From an uncultured Pelagibacteraceae bacterium (GTDB lineage Bacteria; Pseudomonadota; Alphaproteobacteria; Pelagibacterales; Pelagibacteraceae), in contig CACMPD010000001.1 in the NCBI GenBank assembly GCA_902615425.1, positions 1-64,000 of the forward strand: a stretch of DNA of 64,000 bases. Reading direction: 5' to 3'. Shown piece after piece: positions 45,070 through 54,432 of the stretch; position 1 is the first letter of the stretch; each line of letters opens with the position of its first letter. Under the pieces are notes generated by a model. That model was not told the origin of the DNA and made no database searches. It worked only from the letters and a program-made list of their open reading frames with translations. The translations under genes and the position numbers were made by a program.

Positions 45070-45282
45070 TTAGTCTAATTTTTTTAAATTTACTGCTGAT
45101 GGACCTTTAGGACCATCTTCAAGGGTAAATTCTATTTTATCACCCTCATTAAGATATCTCATGCCCGCTGCTTTAACAGCGCTTGCATGTACAAACGCAT
45201 CTTTTTCTTTATCGTCTCTCTCTATGAAGCCGTAACCCTTTTTGCCGTTAAACCACTTTACTTTTCCTTGTATTGTACTCAT
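45070..45282 (-). CDS. cspA: cold-shock protein
   Basis: 70 aa. Single-strand nucleic-acid-binding OB fold acting as an RNA chaperone. Seen: [10 protein letters not shown] (RNP1-like; usual KGFGFI), DAFVHASAV (RNP2) and [11 protein letters not shown]. Flanked by its own probable promoter (TATAAT at 45314-45309 on this strand, about 27 bp before the ATG), an AAAGGA ribosome-binding site and a strong terminator, so it is a stand-alone unit. Which csp paralogue it is cannot be told. Confidence 0.93.
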   Translation of the reverse strand: MSTIQGKVKWFNGKKGYGFIERDDKEKDAFVHASAVKAAGMRYLNEGDKIEFTLEDGPKGPSAVNLKKLD

Positions 45283-45308
45283 CTTATTTACTCGTCCTTT
45301 TGTTATTT

Positions 45309-45314
45309 ATTATA
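45309..45314 (-). promoter_or_regulatory. candidate -10 of the cspA promoter
   Basis: Perfect TATAAT on the minus strand, 27 bp before the cspA start codon, with AAAGGACGAG downstream as ribosome-binding site. No convincing -35 is seen. The same bases read TATAAT also on the plus strand, shifted by two, so direction rests on the position relative to cspA. Confidence 0.45.
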
Positions 45315-45357
45315 ATATGAGGTTAGGTTCTTTTAAATTAATTTCAAGATGTTTTGA

Positions 45358-45432
45358 TGGTGCCTCGGGAAGGATTCGCACCTCCGACACAAGCCTTTTC
45401 AGGGCTCTGCTCTACTCCTGAGCTACCGAGGC
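45358..45432 (-). tRNA. tRNA-Phe (GAA)
   Basis: Seventy-five nt with encoded CCA. Acceptor GCCTCGG pairs exactly with CCGAGGC, anticodon loop CTGAAAA gives GAA with A37, T loop TGCGAAT, discriminator A. It begins 6 bp after the infA stop and is probably transcribed with infA. The T loop has G at position 55 in place of the usual T, a milder form of the oddity seen in tRNA-His nearby. Confidence 0.93.
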
Positions 45433-45438
45433 AAAAGG

Positions 45439-45654
45439 TCAACCTCTAAAGATTATTCTGCCTTTTGTGAGGTCATATGGAGTCATTTCGACCGTCACAT
45501 TATCACCTTGTAATACTCTAATTCTGTTTTTTCTTAATTTGCCCGCTGTATGTGCCGTTACAACATGACCGTTTTCAAGTTGAACTCTAAACATGGCATT
45601 TGGAAGTAAATCAGTTACCTTGCCTTTGAATTCAAGTAAGTCTTGTTTTGACAA
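45439..45654 (-). CDS. infA: translation initiation factor IF-1
   Basis: 71 aa. OB-fold factor that blocks the ribosomal A site during initiation. Seen: [38 protein letters not shown] and [16 protein letters not shown]. Length and sequence are canonical. Lies 2 bp after hisD on the same strand and just before tRNA-Phe. Confidence 0.97.
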   Translation of the reverse strand: MSKQDLLEFKGKVTDLLPNAMFRVQLENGHVVTAHTAGKLRKNRIRVLQGDNVTVEMTPYDLTKGRIIFRG

Positions 45655-45656
45655 AT

Positions 45657-46940
45657 TTATTTTCTCCTTATTCTTTTTTTTACAGATTGAGCATGTCCTG
45701 CTAACCCTTCATAATTTGCAAGAGTTATAACTGATGGACCAAGACTTTCAATACCCTTTTTTGATAAGTTTATGTAAGAAATTCTTTTATAAAATTCATT
45801 AACACTTATACCACTCGAATATTTAGCAGAGCCATTAGTTGGCAATATATGATTTGATCCAATGTTGTAATCTGTCATTGCCATAACAGCATATTTTCCT
45901 AAGCATATTGAACCAGAATTTTTAATTTTTGGTATAAAAGATTTATAGTTTTTAACATTTAATTCCAAGTGTTCAGGTGCAATTTTATTTACGATATTAA
46001 TTATTTTACTATCTTTAGCTACATACATTAAAATTCCATTTCTCTTTAAACTTTTTTTTGCCACAGACTCTCTAGGAATATTTTTTAATTGTTTTGAAAC
46101 TTCCATCTGGACTTTACTAATTAGTTTTTTGTCTTTTGAAATCAATATACATTGTGCTTGAGGATCATGTTCTGCTTGACCAATTAAATCACTTGCAGCC
46201 CATTCAGGATTTGAGAATTTATCACAAACAATAGTTATTTCAGAAGGCCCTGCAGTCATGCCTTCGATTCCAACATCTCCAAAAACCTCTTTTTTTGCAG
46301 CTGCTACATATGAATTCCCAGGTCCAACAATTTTATCAACTCTTTTAATTTTTTTAGTTCCATAAGAAACAGCTGCTATAGCAGATGGACCACCAATAGA
46401 GTAAATTTCTTTAATTTTACATTTTCTTGCTGCGTATAAAACAGCCGGATTTTGGTTTCCCTTGAAACCTGGGTTTATCATTACAATTCTTTTAACTCCT
46501 GCAACAATTGCTGGTATAGCATTCATAAGCACACTTGATGGATAAGATACAAGTGAACCAGGAACATAAATTGCCACAGATTCTAATGGTAAATATTTAT
46601 ATTCAAGTTTGTTTTTAAATTTATCCGTATAAGAAATATTCTTAAATTTTTGCAAAGAATGAAATTTGTAAATTCGATTATAGGCTGTGTCGATCGCTTT
46701 TTTGACCTTAGGATTTAAAGACTTTATTAACTTAAAAATTTTTAAAGCACTAGGAATGATTGTAGAATTTTGATTAAATTTCTTTTCATATTTAATCAAT
46801 GCTTTATCACCATTTTTTTTTACGTCATTGATAATATTAGTTACAGAGACTTTGTCAGATTTAATGCTTTTTCTCCTCTTAAAAAGTAAATAATCCAAAT
46901 TTTTATCGAAATTTTTAGTTTTACTATTTAATATTTTCAT
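45657..46940 (-). CDS. hisD: histidinol dehydrogenase
   Basis: 427 aa. Zinc- and NAD-dependent last two steps of histidine synthesis. Seen: [69 protein letters not shown] and APEHLELN with a metal His. Lies next to the DUF2948 gene and 2 bp before infA. The other his genes in the window (hisG, hisZ, hisS) are 1 kb away on the same strand. Confidence 0.96.
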   Translation of the reverse strand: MKILNSKTKNFDKNLDYLLFKRRKSIKSDKVSVTNIINDVKKNGDKALIKYEKKFNQNSTIIPSALKIFKLIKSLNPKVKKAIDTAYNRIYKFHSLQKFKNISYTDKFKNKLEYKYLPLESVAIYVPGSLVSYPSSVLMNAIPAIVAGVKRIVMINPGFKGNQNPAVLYAARKCKIKEIYSIGGPSAIAAVSYGTKKIKRVDKIVGPGNSYVAAAKKEVFGDVGIEGMTAGPSEITIVCDKFSNPEWAASDLIGQAEHDPQAQCILISKDKKLISKVQMEVSKQLKNIPRESVAKKSLKRNGILMYVAKDSKIINIVNKIAPEHLELNVKNYKSFIPKIKNSGSICLGKYAVMAMTDYNIGSNHILPTNGSAKYSSGISVNEFYKRISYINLSKKGIESLGPSVITLANYEGLAGHAQSVKKRIRRK

Positions 46941-46942
46941 AA

Positions 46943-47335
46943 TTATTTAATTTCGTTTTGATCCTCAAGCCGCGCCTCGATAGTTTCTGTTGTTAAAGCT
47001 ATGTGGGCATTATTATTAAAAATAAGATTTATTTCATAATCATCATTATTTTTCAAATAATCAATTCCAATTAATTCTAAAACTAAATCTTTGTTTGATT
47101 GATTGATATTTTTTGATCTTACTTTATCAACAAAATCAAATCGACAGATACTATTGATTTTCTTACCTTCTTGATCAGTTTCAATTTTAGTTCTTTCAAT
47201 TGATAACAAAAAAACCTTATTAGATGCCAGATACTTTATATCTGTCACTTTAACTTTTGCGCCAGAACTACAAGCAGAAATCATTTGTAGCCCCTCTTGA
47301 TCATTCGCAATTATTTTTGCTAAATATTTACTCAT
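46943..47335 (-). CDS. DUF2948 family protein
   Basis: 130 aa. Matches a conserved alphaproteobacterial family (DUF2948) that stands between murA and hisD, as here, with murA overlapping by one base and hisD 2 bp away. Seen: DQEGLQMISACSSGAKVKVTDIKYL near the N-terminus in parts, FLLSIERTK, LELIGIDY and a C-terminal LTTETIEARLEDQNE. Function unknown. Confidence 0.8.
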   Translation of the reverse strand: MSKYLAKIIANDQEGLQMISACSSGAKVKVTDIKYLASNKVFLLSIERTKIETDQEGKKINSICRFDFVDKVRSKNINQSNKDLVLELIGIDYLKNNDDYEINLIFNNNAHIALTTETIEARLEDQNEIK

Positions 47336-48594
47336 TATTTCAATCTTTTAATTTTAACACCAATTTTTTGTAATTTATTTTCAATATTTTCATATCCTCT
47401 CTCCAAGTGATAGACTCTTCCAACAATACTTTTACCATTCGCCACTATTGCGGCTAATACTAAAGCAACACTGGCTCTTAAGTCACTAGACATTAATTCA
47501 GCACCAATAAATTTGGTATTGCCCTCAATCAACGCTTTATTATTTTGAATATTTATTTTCGCACCTAGTCTTTGCAACTCAGCAACATGCATAAATCTAT
47601 TCTCAAAAATACTTTCAGTTATAGAACTTTTCCCAACGCTCTTGCACATTAGAACCATTAATTGAGCTTGAAGATCTGTTGGAATGCCTGGAAACTCTTT
47701 AGTTTTAATATTTTTAATAGGTTTGATTTTGTCAGGTCCTTTTATAAAAATTTTGTTACCCGAAGTTTTGATCTTTGCACCAACTTTTTTTAATAGCTCT
47801 ATTTCGGTATTAATTATATTTGGGTCTAAATTTTTAATTTGTAAATTACCTTTAGTAAGCGTTGCCGCTACACAAAAAGTTCCCGCCTCTATTCTATCAG
47901 CCATAACTGTGTGACTTGTTTGATTGAGAGAATTAACTCCTATGATGGTGCAGGTTCTTCCAGACCATTTTATATTTGCACCTGCTTGACTTAAGAATTT
48001 TGTTAAATCTTTAATTTCAGGTTCCACAGCACAATTTTTTAAAATTGTTTTGCCTCTAGCTAAACATGCAGCTATTATAGAATTTTCTGTAGCGCCAACA
48101 CTAATTTTAGGAAAATTTATTTTTTTGCCTTTAAGTCTTCCATTTGATTTGGCTAAAATATAACCATCTTGTATTTTATATTCCATTCCCAACTTCTTTA
48201 ATGCACTGAGGTGATAATTTACAGGTCTCGCACCTATAAGACATCCACCAGGCAAAGATGTTTTAGATTTGTGGAATTTAGAAATTAATGGACCCAACAC
48301 TAATATTGAACCTCTCATTGTTTTTACAAGTGAATAACTTGCAAAAGTTTTCATATTCTTTTTATTAATAATTTTTGCAGTTTTTCTGTCTTTAGATAAA
48401 ATTATTTTTGATCCAAGAGATTTTAATAAATTAAGCATAGTATCTATATCTCTTACTCTAGGTAAATTTTTAATAATTACTGGTTTGTCAAATAATAAAG
48501 TTGCTGCAAGAATTGGTAGAGATGCATTTTTAGAACCCGAAATAGAGACTTTACCCTTGATTTTACAAGGACCATTGATCAGAAATTTATCCAT
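47335..48594 (-). CDS. murA: UDP-N-acetylglucosamine 1-carboxyvinyltransferase
   Basis: 419 aa. First committed step of peptidoglycan synthesis, in the cytoplasm. Seen: SGSKNASLPILAATLL, MRGSILVLGPLIS, LPGGCLIGARPV with the active-site Cys (matching E. coli Cys115, the fosfomycin target), VGATENSIIAACLARG, DRIEAGTF, FPGIPTDLQAQLM and SSDLRASVALVLAA. All key residues present. Followed by DUF2948 and hisD; dcd lies 3 bp upstream. Confidence 0.97.
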   Translation of the reverse strand: MDKFLINGPCKIKGKVSISGSKNASLPILAATLLFDKPVIIKNLPRVRDIDTMLNLLKSLGSKIILSKDRKTAKIINKKNMKTFASYSLVKTMRGSILVLGPLISKFHKSKTSLPGGCLIGARPVNYHLSALKKLGMEYKIQDGYILAKSNGRLKGKKINFPKISVGATENSIIAACLARGKTILKNCAVEPEIKDLTKFLSQAGANIKWSGRTCTIIGVNSLNQTSHTVMADRIEAGTFCVAATLTKGNLQIKNLDPNIINTEIELLKKVGAKIKTSGNKIFIKGPDKIKPIKNIKTKEFPGIPTDLQAQLMVLMCKSVGKSSITESIFENRFMHVAELQRLGAKINIQNNKALIEGNTKFIGAELMSSDLRASVALVLAAIVANGKSIVGRVYHLERGYENIENKLQKIGVKIKRLK

Positions 48595-48597
48595 AAA

Positions 48598-49158
48598 TTA
48601 CTTTTTTATTTTAGCAACCTGTATGGTGGTTTGTCCCTGATATTTTCCGTTTTTTGATTTATATGTCGTTTCTGGCTGGGTATCTGATTTAAAAAATAAA
48701 AATTGAGCAATACCCTCGTTTGAATAAATCTTTGCAGGATTAGGAGTTGTATTGCTTAATTCGATAACAATATTACCCTCAAATTCATTTTCAATTGGGG
48801 TTACATTACAAATAATTCCTGTTCTCGCATAAGTACTTTTTCCAACACAAATACAAAGGACATCCTTTGGAATTCTAAAATATTCAATGGTTTTTGCCAA
48901 AACAAATGAATTTGGTGGAATTATACAGTATGGCCCCTTTCGCTCAATAAAGTTTTCATCAGAAAAGTTTTTTGGATCCACTAGCGAACTATTAACATTT
49001 GTAAATATTCTATACTCATCAGAAATTCTGACATCGTAACCCATGCTACTTAGTCCATATGATATTTTTCCCTCTGAGACTTGATGATCCAAAAATGGTT
49101 CGATCATCTTATGCTCTTTACACATTTTTTTTATCCAAGAGTCTGGCTGAATGGACAT
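48598..49158 (-). CDS. dcd: dCTP deaminase
   Basis: 186 aa. Makes dUTP for thymidylate synthesis. Seen: [63 protein letters not shown] with the catalytic Glu, and [11 protein letters not shown]. Closest to the alphaproteobacterial Dcd of about 185 aa. Its ATG overlaps the stop of the 33-aa gene upstream as TAATG, so translation is probably coupled. Confidence 0.95.
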   Translation of the reverse strand: MSIQPDSWIKKMCKEHKMIEPFLDHQVSEGKISYGLSSMGYDVRISDEYRIFTNVNSSLVDPKNFSDENFIERKGPYCIIPPNSFVLAKTIEYFRIPKDVLCICVGKSTYARTGIICNVTPIENEFEGNIVIELSNTTPNPAKIYSNEGIAQFLFFKSDTQPETTYKSKNGKYQGQTTIQVAKIKK

Positions 49159-49259
49159 TATTTTGTTTTCTTTTTATTTTTTTTTTGAAAAATTTTTCTC
49201 TTTTTTAAATTTTTCCTAAGCGCAACGCTCAAGCGCTCATTTTTATTTTTAGTAATCAT
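49158..49259 (-). CDS. 33-aa lysine-rich conserved-type small protein
   Basis: ORF of 33 codons: starts [18 protein letters not shown], then [13 protein letters not shown]. The core resembles the small alphaproteobacterial proteins of the form DRLAAALRANLKRRKAQ. It is fixed on both sides: its ATG overlaps the TGA of the 66-aa gene upstream (ATGA) and its TAA overlaps the ATG of dcd (TAATG). That double coupling makes it a real gene despite its size. Likely a basic nucleic-acid- or ribosome-associated peptide, but the function is unknown. Confidence 0.72.
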   Translation of the reverse strand: MITKNKNERLSVALRKNLKKRKIFQKKNKKKTK

Positions 49260-49456
49260 TCTTTATTTGGATTGGTAAGGAAATCTAAAGTTATTGGTTT
49301 AGATGCATCTAAAACTTTATCCTTATTATCATCTTTTTTAGGGCCTTCTTTTGCTAATCTTTTTGCTTTTTTTTCAGCAAGTTTTCTTTCCCTTTTCGCT
49401 TGCTTTTCCATGAGCTTGGCACTTTTGGTTGATTTATAATCGTAATGAATACCCAT
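49256..49456 (-). CDS. small charged protein, 66 aa
   Basis: 66 aa, strongly helical and charged: starts MGIHYDYKSTKSAKLMEK, then repeats of Lys/Arg/Ala/Glu (RERKLAEKKAKRLAKEG), then a polar linker and the end [12 protein letters not shown]. Small proteins with a similar DYxxSTKxAxxMEKQAKRERK start are familiar in alphaproteobacteria. Function unknown. Coupled to the 33-aa gene downstream by ATGA. Confidence 0.72.
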   Translation of the reverse strand: MGIHYDYKSTKSAKLMEKQAKRERKLAEKKAKRLAKEGPKKDDNKDKVLDASKPITLDFLTNPNKE

Positions 49457-49556
49457 AAAATTTCCTTGGTAAGATATAAATCATATTAATCAAAAAATTA
49501 AGGCAATAATTTGGAAAAAATGCTCTATTATCAATAAAAATAGAATTGATCCAAAT

Positions 49557-49630
49557 GCTCCTATAGTTAAATGGCATAACGTGTCCATGGTAAGGATAAA
49601 TTCCAAGTTCGATTCTTGGTGGGAGCACCA
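49557..49630 (+). tRNA. tRNA-Thr (GGT)
   Basis: Seventy-four nt with encoded CCA. Acceptor GCTCCTA pairs with TGGGAGC, anticodon stem TGTCC/GGATA around loop ATGGTAA gives anticodon GGT with T33 and A37, T stem CCAAG/CTTGG with loop TTCGATT. Its last base touches the stop codon of the TVP38 gene on the other strand (49631). A 65-codon minus-strand ORF running through it is spurious. Confidence 0.88.
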
Positions 49631-50356
49631 CTAATTTTTATAAAAAGACTTTCTAAGAAAAATTGTAATCAAGACTAAACTAAAAAATGCTAAAATTGGA
49701 ATATATATTTCAGGTGAAAAAATTATATCCGTAATTTTAGGAACTTGTGAATTTTGTTCTATTACTTTTTCCAGACCACTACCTATAGAAACAGCTAAAA
49801 AAATTTGAGGTATAATTCCTATTAATGATGCGAAAAAAAAATTTTTTACCCTTACATCAAAAATTGTAGGCAAAATGCAGCTAAGTTGCCAAGGTATTCC
49901 TCCAATAAATCTATATATTAATAGATAATAAAATTCAGACTTTTTAAATTTTCTGTCTAGATTTTGATATCTATTTAAAAATTTATCTCTAATTAAATCT
50001 TTTAAAAAATAGTTTCCAAAAATATATAGAAATGTTGCACCAACACTCATACCTATGACCACAATTATAGTACCCAGCCATTTGCCAAAAATAAATCCTC
50101 CTAGTAATGCAATTGGTGAACCAAAACCTAAAAATGGGAAAACCCATAATATTGTGAAAATTAAAAAAATTATGGATATTAAAAACAAATTAGAATTTTT
50201 TAATTTTAGAAAATACAATCTGTTTTCTTTAATGAAGTCATAAGAAGTAATTTCTTGGATACTAAATTTTGAAAAAAACAATAACACAAATATAGTAAGT
50301 AAAACTAAGTATGATAAACCTATTATTATTTTAGTTTTCTTAGCTTTTTCCATCAT
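49631..50356 (-). CDS. TVP38/TMEM64 (SNARE-associated/DedA-like) membrane protein
   Basis: 241 aa with about five to six membrane helices. Seen: the family block FPFLGFGSPIALLGGFIFGKWLGTII with SVGATFLYIFGNYF, then RFIGGIPWQLSCILPTIFDVRVKNFFFASLIGIIPQIFLA in parts (usual R..P..PxxxxNyxxG). Members are implicated in lipid scrambling or undecaprenyl-phosphate handling; no specific role can be assigned. Stands alone between tRNA-Thr and rpmH. Confidence 0.87.
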   Translation of the reverse strand: MMEKAKKTKIIIGLSYLVLLTIFVLLFFSKFSIQEITSYDFIKENRLYFLKLKNSNLFLISIIFLIFTILWVFPFLGFGSPIALLGGFIFGKWLGTIIVVIGMSVGATFLYIFGNYFLKDLIRDKFLNRYQNLDRKFKKSEFYYLLIYRFIGGIPWQLSCILPTIFDVRVKNFFFASLIGIIPQIFLAVSIGSGLEKVIEQNSQVPKITDIIFSPEIYIPILAFFSLVLITIFLRKSFYKN

Positions 50357-50444
50357 GGTTCATGGTATTTATAAATCTTCTATTTGCTATTTATATATTT
50401 AATTATTATAAAGGGCGAAATTTTATATAAATTTAACCGCTTTT

Positions 50445-50606
50445 ATGAAAAGAACATATCAACCATCTAGGAAAAAAAGAAGCCGAACCCATGGTTTTAG
50501 ATCAAAAATGAAAACCAAGAGAGGCAGAAAACTTTTAAAAAGAAGAAGAGCTAGAGGAAGAAAAAATTTAACAGTATCCTCAACTGTTAAAAGAAGAAGA
50601 AAATAA
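50445..50606 (+). CDS. rpmH: 50S ribosomal protein L34
   Basis: 53 aa, too short for many gene finders. Seen: [19 protein letters not shown] at the start and [13 protein letters not shown], both canonical. The usual protein ends near residue 45; here STVKRRRK is added at the C-terminus. First gene of the standard rpmH-rnpA-yidD-yidC run; rnpA starts 10 bp later. Confidence 0.96.
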   Translation: MKRTYQPSRKKRSRTHGFRSKMKTKRGRKLLKRRRARGRKNLTVSSTVKRRRK

Positions 50607-50616
50607 AGCCAACTCA

Positions 50617-50955
50617 ATGAAAAGCAAAATTGTTGCTCTTTCAAAGAATGAAGACTTTAAAACTTTGCTCAAAAAGAAAAAAGTATCAAACAGATATGTA
50701 ACAATTTTTTTTGGTAATATTAATAAAAAAAATAATCAGAAACTTAATATTTCTTTTGTAACTAAGAAGAAGATAGGAAATGCTGTAAAGAGAAACAAGA
50801 TAAAGAGGAGACTAAGGAATATTATGAATGATGCTGTTAAAGAAATATCTCTAAAATATCACTATTCATATCTTGTTATTGCTAAGTCAACTATGCTAAA
50901 TAATGAATTTAAAATTATAAAAGAAACCTTATTTCAGGATTTTAAAAAAATTTAA
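50617..50955 (+). CDS. rnpA: ribonuclease P protein component
   Basis: 112 aa. Protein partner of the RNase P RNA in tRNA 5' maturation. Seen: the RNR-box region [20 protein letters not shown] and YLVIAKSTM near the C-terminus, basic throughout. Sequence outside this box is variable in the family, and position between rpmH and yidD settles the identity. Confidence 0.93.
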   Translation: MKSKIVALSKNEDFKTLLKKKKVSNRYVTIFFGNINKKNNQKLNISFVTKKKIGNAVKRNKIKRRLRNIMNDAVKEISLKYHYSYLVIAKSTMLNNEFKIIKETLFQDFKKI

Positions 50956-50957
50956 TA

Positions 50958-51197
50958 ATGAACATTTTTACAATTATATTTATAAAATTAATTCAGACTT
51001 ACAAATACCTAATAAGTCCATTACTAGGTAACTCTTGTAGGTACTTTCCATCTTGTTCCGATTATAGCATTGAGGCATTAAAAACTTATGGTTTTTTTAA
51101 GGGTGGATATTTAAGTTTAAAAAGGATTCTTTCATGCCACCCTTTTAAGGAAGGTGGGATTGATCCTGTAAAAAAAGAAATAAAAGTTAAAAAATAA
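50958..51197 (+). CDS. yidD: membrane protein insertion efficiency factor YidD
   Basis: 79 aa. Small membrane-associated protein that aids YidC. Seen: [30 protein letters not shown] with the conserved CRxxPSCSxY, and [23 protein letters not shown], both canonical. Its last base is the first of yidC. Confidence 0.95.
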   Translation: MNIFTIIFIKLIQTYKYLISPLLGNSCRYFPSCSDYSIEALKTYGFFKGGYLSLKRILSCHPFKEGGIDPVKKEIKVKK

Positions 51198-52873
51198 TGG
51201 ACTCTAAAAATACAATAGCAGCTATAGCTTTATCATCTGCTGTAATTGTTTTATGGGCATTATTCTTTGTTCCAGAAAAATCAACAGTAGATCAAAATAT
51301 TGTTGAAAAAAAAATTGAACAAAGCGGTGATGCACCAAGTTTAGAACAAAAGGAAACACAAATTACAATTTCACGAAATGATGCATTAAAACAAAGTGAA
51401 AGAATTCAATTTGAAAATGAAAATATTATAGGTTCAATATCATTAAAAGGTGCATCAATAGATGATTTAACTTTCAAGAATTATAAAGTAACCCTTGATA
51501 ATGAAAAAAAAGTAACTTTATTAGGACCTCGAAATATTAAAGAAGGATATCTAATAGATAGTGGTTTTGTTACTTCTGATAAAAATGTTGATGTTCCTAA
51601 CTCAGATACAATTTGGTCAATAGAAGGTAACAACAAACTCACAGACGGGTCTCCAATAAAACTATCATGGTCCAACGAACAGGGCCTAAAATTTGAAAAA
51701 ATGATATCGTTAGATGATAAATATCTTTTTACAGTTAAACAAAAAATAATTAATGAGAGTAATAACAAATATGATTTTTACTCATACGGACAAATAATTA
51801 GAAATGAAATTCCGGAAATAATTGACTTTTTAATTCTTCATGAGGGACTCATTGCAACTTTAGATGATGAATTAATAGAGGAGGATTATGATGATATTCA
51901 AGAAAAGAAGTTTACTAAAGTAGCTAATAAAGGGTGGTTAGGAATAAGTGATAAATATTGGATTACTTCCTTAATACCACCAAAAGATAAAGAGTTTAAA
52001 ACAACATTCGACTATAAAAATAAATTTAGAGCAAATTTTATTTCTACAGATCCTTTGGCATTAAATGAAAAAAGTTCAATTGAAGAAGAATTACAAATTA
52101 TCGTTGCTGCAAAAAGAGTGGATGTGATAGACGGTTATGCTGAAAAACTCAACATAGATAAATTTGATTTAGTTATTGATTGGGGATTTTTATACTTCAT
52201 AACCAAACCTCTATTTTATGGAATTGATTATTTCTTTAAACTACTTGGAAACTATGGTTTGGCAATTATAGCTATCACTATTTGTATTCGTTTAGTTTTT
52301 TTCCCATTAGCTAATTTCTCATTTAAAAGCATGGCAAAAATGAAAGTTCTTCAACCAGAAATGGTTCGTTTAAAAGAGCTGCACAAAAATGATAAAATGA
52401 AACTTCAACAAGAAATGATGGCTCTTTACAAAAAGGAAAAAGTAAACCCTATGTCAGGTTGTTTGCCTATTCTTGTTCAAATACCTGTATTTTTTGCATT
52501 ATATAAAGTTTTGTTTGTCACTATTGAAATGAGACAAATGCCATTCTATGGATGGATTCATGATTTAAGTGAGAGAGATCCTACAAGTATATTTAATATT
52601 TTTGGTTTATTACCTTACGACGTTCCTAGTTTCTTGGTTATTGGAGCTTGGCCAGTAGCAATGGGAGTTTCGATGTGGGTGCAACAAAAATTAAATCCTG
52701 CACCTACTGATCCAATGCAGGCTAAAATTTTTGCTTTCTTCCCGCTTTTCTTAACTGTAATACTCGCACCATTTCCAAGTGGGTTAGTTATTTACTGGAC
52801 TGTTAATAATATTTTAACAATGGCTCAGCAAGTATTTATTATGAGAAGAACAACAGTCAAAACGACAACCTAA
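51197..52873 (+). CDS. yidC: membrane protein insertase YidC
   Basis: 558 aa. Inserts and folds inner-membrane proteins with or without Sec. Seen: N-terminal helix NTIAAIALSSAVIVLWALFF in part, a large periplasmic domain (to about residue 330), then the Oxa1-type core: FLYFITKPLFYGIDYF, GLAIIAITICIRLVFFPLANFSFKSM, MSGCLPILVQIPVFFALYKVL, FFPLFLTVILAPFPSGLVIYW. The engB GTPase gene that often follows yidC in alphaproteobacteria is missing; argB comes 22 bp later. Confidence 0.96.
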   Translation: MDSKNTIAAIALSSAVIVLWALFFVPEKSTVDQNIVEKKIEQSGDAPSLEQKETQITISRNDALKQSERIQFENENIIGSISLKGASIDDLTFKNYKVTLDNEKKVTLLGPRNIKEGYLIDSGFVTSDKNVDVPNSDTIWSIEGNNKLTDGSPIKLSWSNEQGLKFEKMISLDDKYLFTVKQKIINESNNKYDFYSYGQIIRNEIPEIIDFLILHEGLIATLDDELIEEDYDDIQEKKFTKVANKGWLGISDKYWITSLIPPKDKEFKTTFDYKNKFRANFISTDPLALNEKSSIEEELQIIVAAKRVDVIDGYAEKLNIDKFDLVIDWGFLYFITKPLFYGIDYFFKLLGNYGLAIIAITICIRLVFFPLANFSFKSMAKMKVLQPEMVRLKELHKNDKMKLQQEMMALYKKEKVNPMSGCLPILVQIPVFFALYKVLFVTIEMRQMPFYGWIHDLSERDPTSIFNIFGLLPYDVPSFLVIGAWPVAMGVSMWVQQKLNPAPTDPMQAKIFAFFPLFLTVILAPFPSGLVIYWTVNNILTMAQQVFIMRRTTVKTTT

Positions 52874-52895
52874 ATTTTAATTTAAAAATAAATTA

Positions 52896-53744
52896 ATGGA
52901 CTTAAAAAAAATTCTTCCTGAAAACGGACCCCCAATAAACGAGGTTAATAAATACATAGAAAAATATAAAAATGACTTGATTGTCATTAAATATGGAGGA
53001 AATGTTTTAATTGATAGAAATATCTTTGATAATTTTATTACTGATTTAAGTATCTTAAATAAATTAGGTCTTTCAGTTATTGTAGTTCATGGTGGAGGTC
53101 CAAGGATCAAGAGAGAATTAGATAAATCTAATATTCAATCAAAATTTATAAGAGGGTTAAGAGTCACTGATGAAAAAATTATAAACATTGTTGAGTCAGT
53201 CTTAATAGATTTTAACAATGATATTGTAAGCTCTTTGAACAAAAAAAATACAAAAGCGGTCTCTATCCACACTAAAAAAGATAATATTATTGAGGTCGTA
53301 CCAGAGGCAAAAGAACTAGGTTTTGTTGGTCTACCGAATAAGATTAATAACGATATTTTATTGGATATAATTCGACAAAATAAAATACCGATTATTTCAC
53401 CACTAGGCTTAGATAAGAACAATCAAACACATAATATTAATGGTGATACTGCGGCAATGGCTGTCGCCAAATCTGTCAAATCAAGGAGATTACTATTGAT
53501 GACAAATGTTGATGGTGTTTTAAATAAAGAAAAAAAACTTATAGATGAAATATCCTCATCCGAAATATTAGATATGGTAAAAGATAAAACAATCACTGAA
53601 GGAATGATACCCAAAATAAATGCTTGTCTAGATGCTGTTAATAATGGAGTTACAGCAGCAGGTATAATTAATGGTACAAAACAGCATTCTTGTTTATGGG
53701 AAATTTTCTCAGACGAGGGATCAGGTACATTAATAAGAAAATGA
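52896..53744 (+). CDS. argB: acetylglutamate kinase
   Basis: 282 aa. Phosphorylates N-acetylglutamate in arginine synthesis. Seen: VIKYGGNVLID, VVHGGGPRI, FIRGLRVTDEKI, NINGDTAAMAVAKSV, LLLMTNVDGVLN, and EGMIPKINACLDAVNNGV. The N-terminal helix of arginine-sensitive hexamers may be present but is short. Coupled by ATGA to the HAD gene downstream. Confidence 0.96.
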   Translation: MDLKKILPENGPPINEVNKYIEKYKNDLIVIKYGGNVLIDRNIFDNFITDLSILNKLGLSVIVVHGGGPRIKRELDKSNIQSKFIRGLRVTDEKIINIVESVLIDFNNDIVSSLNKKNTKAVSIHTKKDNIIEVVPEAKELGFVGLPNKINNDILLDIIRQNKIPIISPLGLDKNNQTHNINGDTAAMAVAKSVKSRRLLLMTNVDGVLNKEKKLIDEISSSEILDMVKDKTITEGMIPKINACLDAVNNGVTAAGIINGTKQHSCLWEIFSDEGSGTLIRK

Positions 53745-54430
53745 ACTTAAAAGAAAAAAAATATTTGCTACTTGATCTTGATGGTGTTTGTTATGGAAAG
53801 CACAATAACTATTCTTTAGAGCGTGTATTTGGTCAAGTTTCTATGAGGATGACTCAATTTATATCTGAAAAACTTAAAATTGATAAAGATAAAGCTAAAG
53901 AATTACAAACAAATTATTTCTATAAATATAATACATCATTAAGAGGATTAATGGTCCATAATGGAATATCACCAGATGAATTTTTATCTTACGTCCATGA
54001 AATTGATTTATCATTTATGAAAGAAGATAAAATTATGAGAAATGAGCTTAAACAATTAGATATGGAAAAATTTATCTTCACCAATGGTAGTGCTGAACAT
54101 GCTGCTAATATTTTAACTCACTTGGGTGTGTATGATTTGTTTGGAAGAGATAAGGTTTTTGATATTAAAGACGCTGGTTATGTACCTAAACCAGAAGCAG
54201 AAACATTCGACTTAATGGTAAAAAAATTTGGTATAAATCCAAAAGAGACTATTTACATTGAAGATATAGCTAAAAATTTAAGTATAGGTCACGAACGAGG
54301 TTGTACAACCGTTTGGTTAATTAATGATGAGCATTTTGGAAAAATGGATGCAGACAAAGATTTTATTTCACACAAAATTGAAAATCTGTCTTTATTTCTA
54401 AAAGAAATAAGGCTATTAAAAAGTAATTAA
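53741..54430 (+). CDS. HAD-family pyrimidine 5'-nucleotidase-like phosphatase
   Basis: 229 aa from the ATG that overlaps the argB stop (ATGA). Seen: motif [12 protein letters not shown] (usual DLDNTLY), a helical cap with [20 protein letters not shown] typical of the pyrimidine-nucleotidase subgroup, motif [11 protein letters not shown], and motif [19 protein letters not shown]. Alphaproteobacteria carry this gene next to argB and dapD. Real substrate not known; a nucleotide or a house-cleaning role is inferred from family. Confidence 0.85.
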   Translation: MNLKEKKYLLLDLDGVCYGKHNNYSLERVFGQVSMRMTQFISEKLKIDKDKAKELQTNYFYKYNTSLRGLMVHNGISPDEFLSYVHEIDLSFMKEDKIMRNELKQLDMEKFIFTNGSAEHAANILTHLGVYDLFGRDKVFDIKDAGYVPKPEAETFDLMVKKFGINPKETIYIEDIAKNLSIGHERGCTTVWLINDEHFGKMDADKDFISHKIENLSLFLKEIRLLKSN

Positions 54431-54432
54431 TT

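Noticed and set aside
49434-49631. Sixty-five-codon minus-strand ORF starting MVLPPRIELG
   Set aside because: It is the antisense translation of tRNA-Thr and adjoining spacer, a well-known spurious pattern.
50400-51200. Replication origin near rpmH-rnpA-yidC
   Set aside because: These genes lie near the origin in many bacteria, but no dnaA, parAB or cluster of DnaA boxes is present here.
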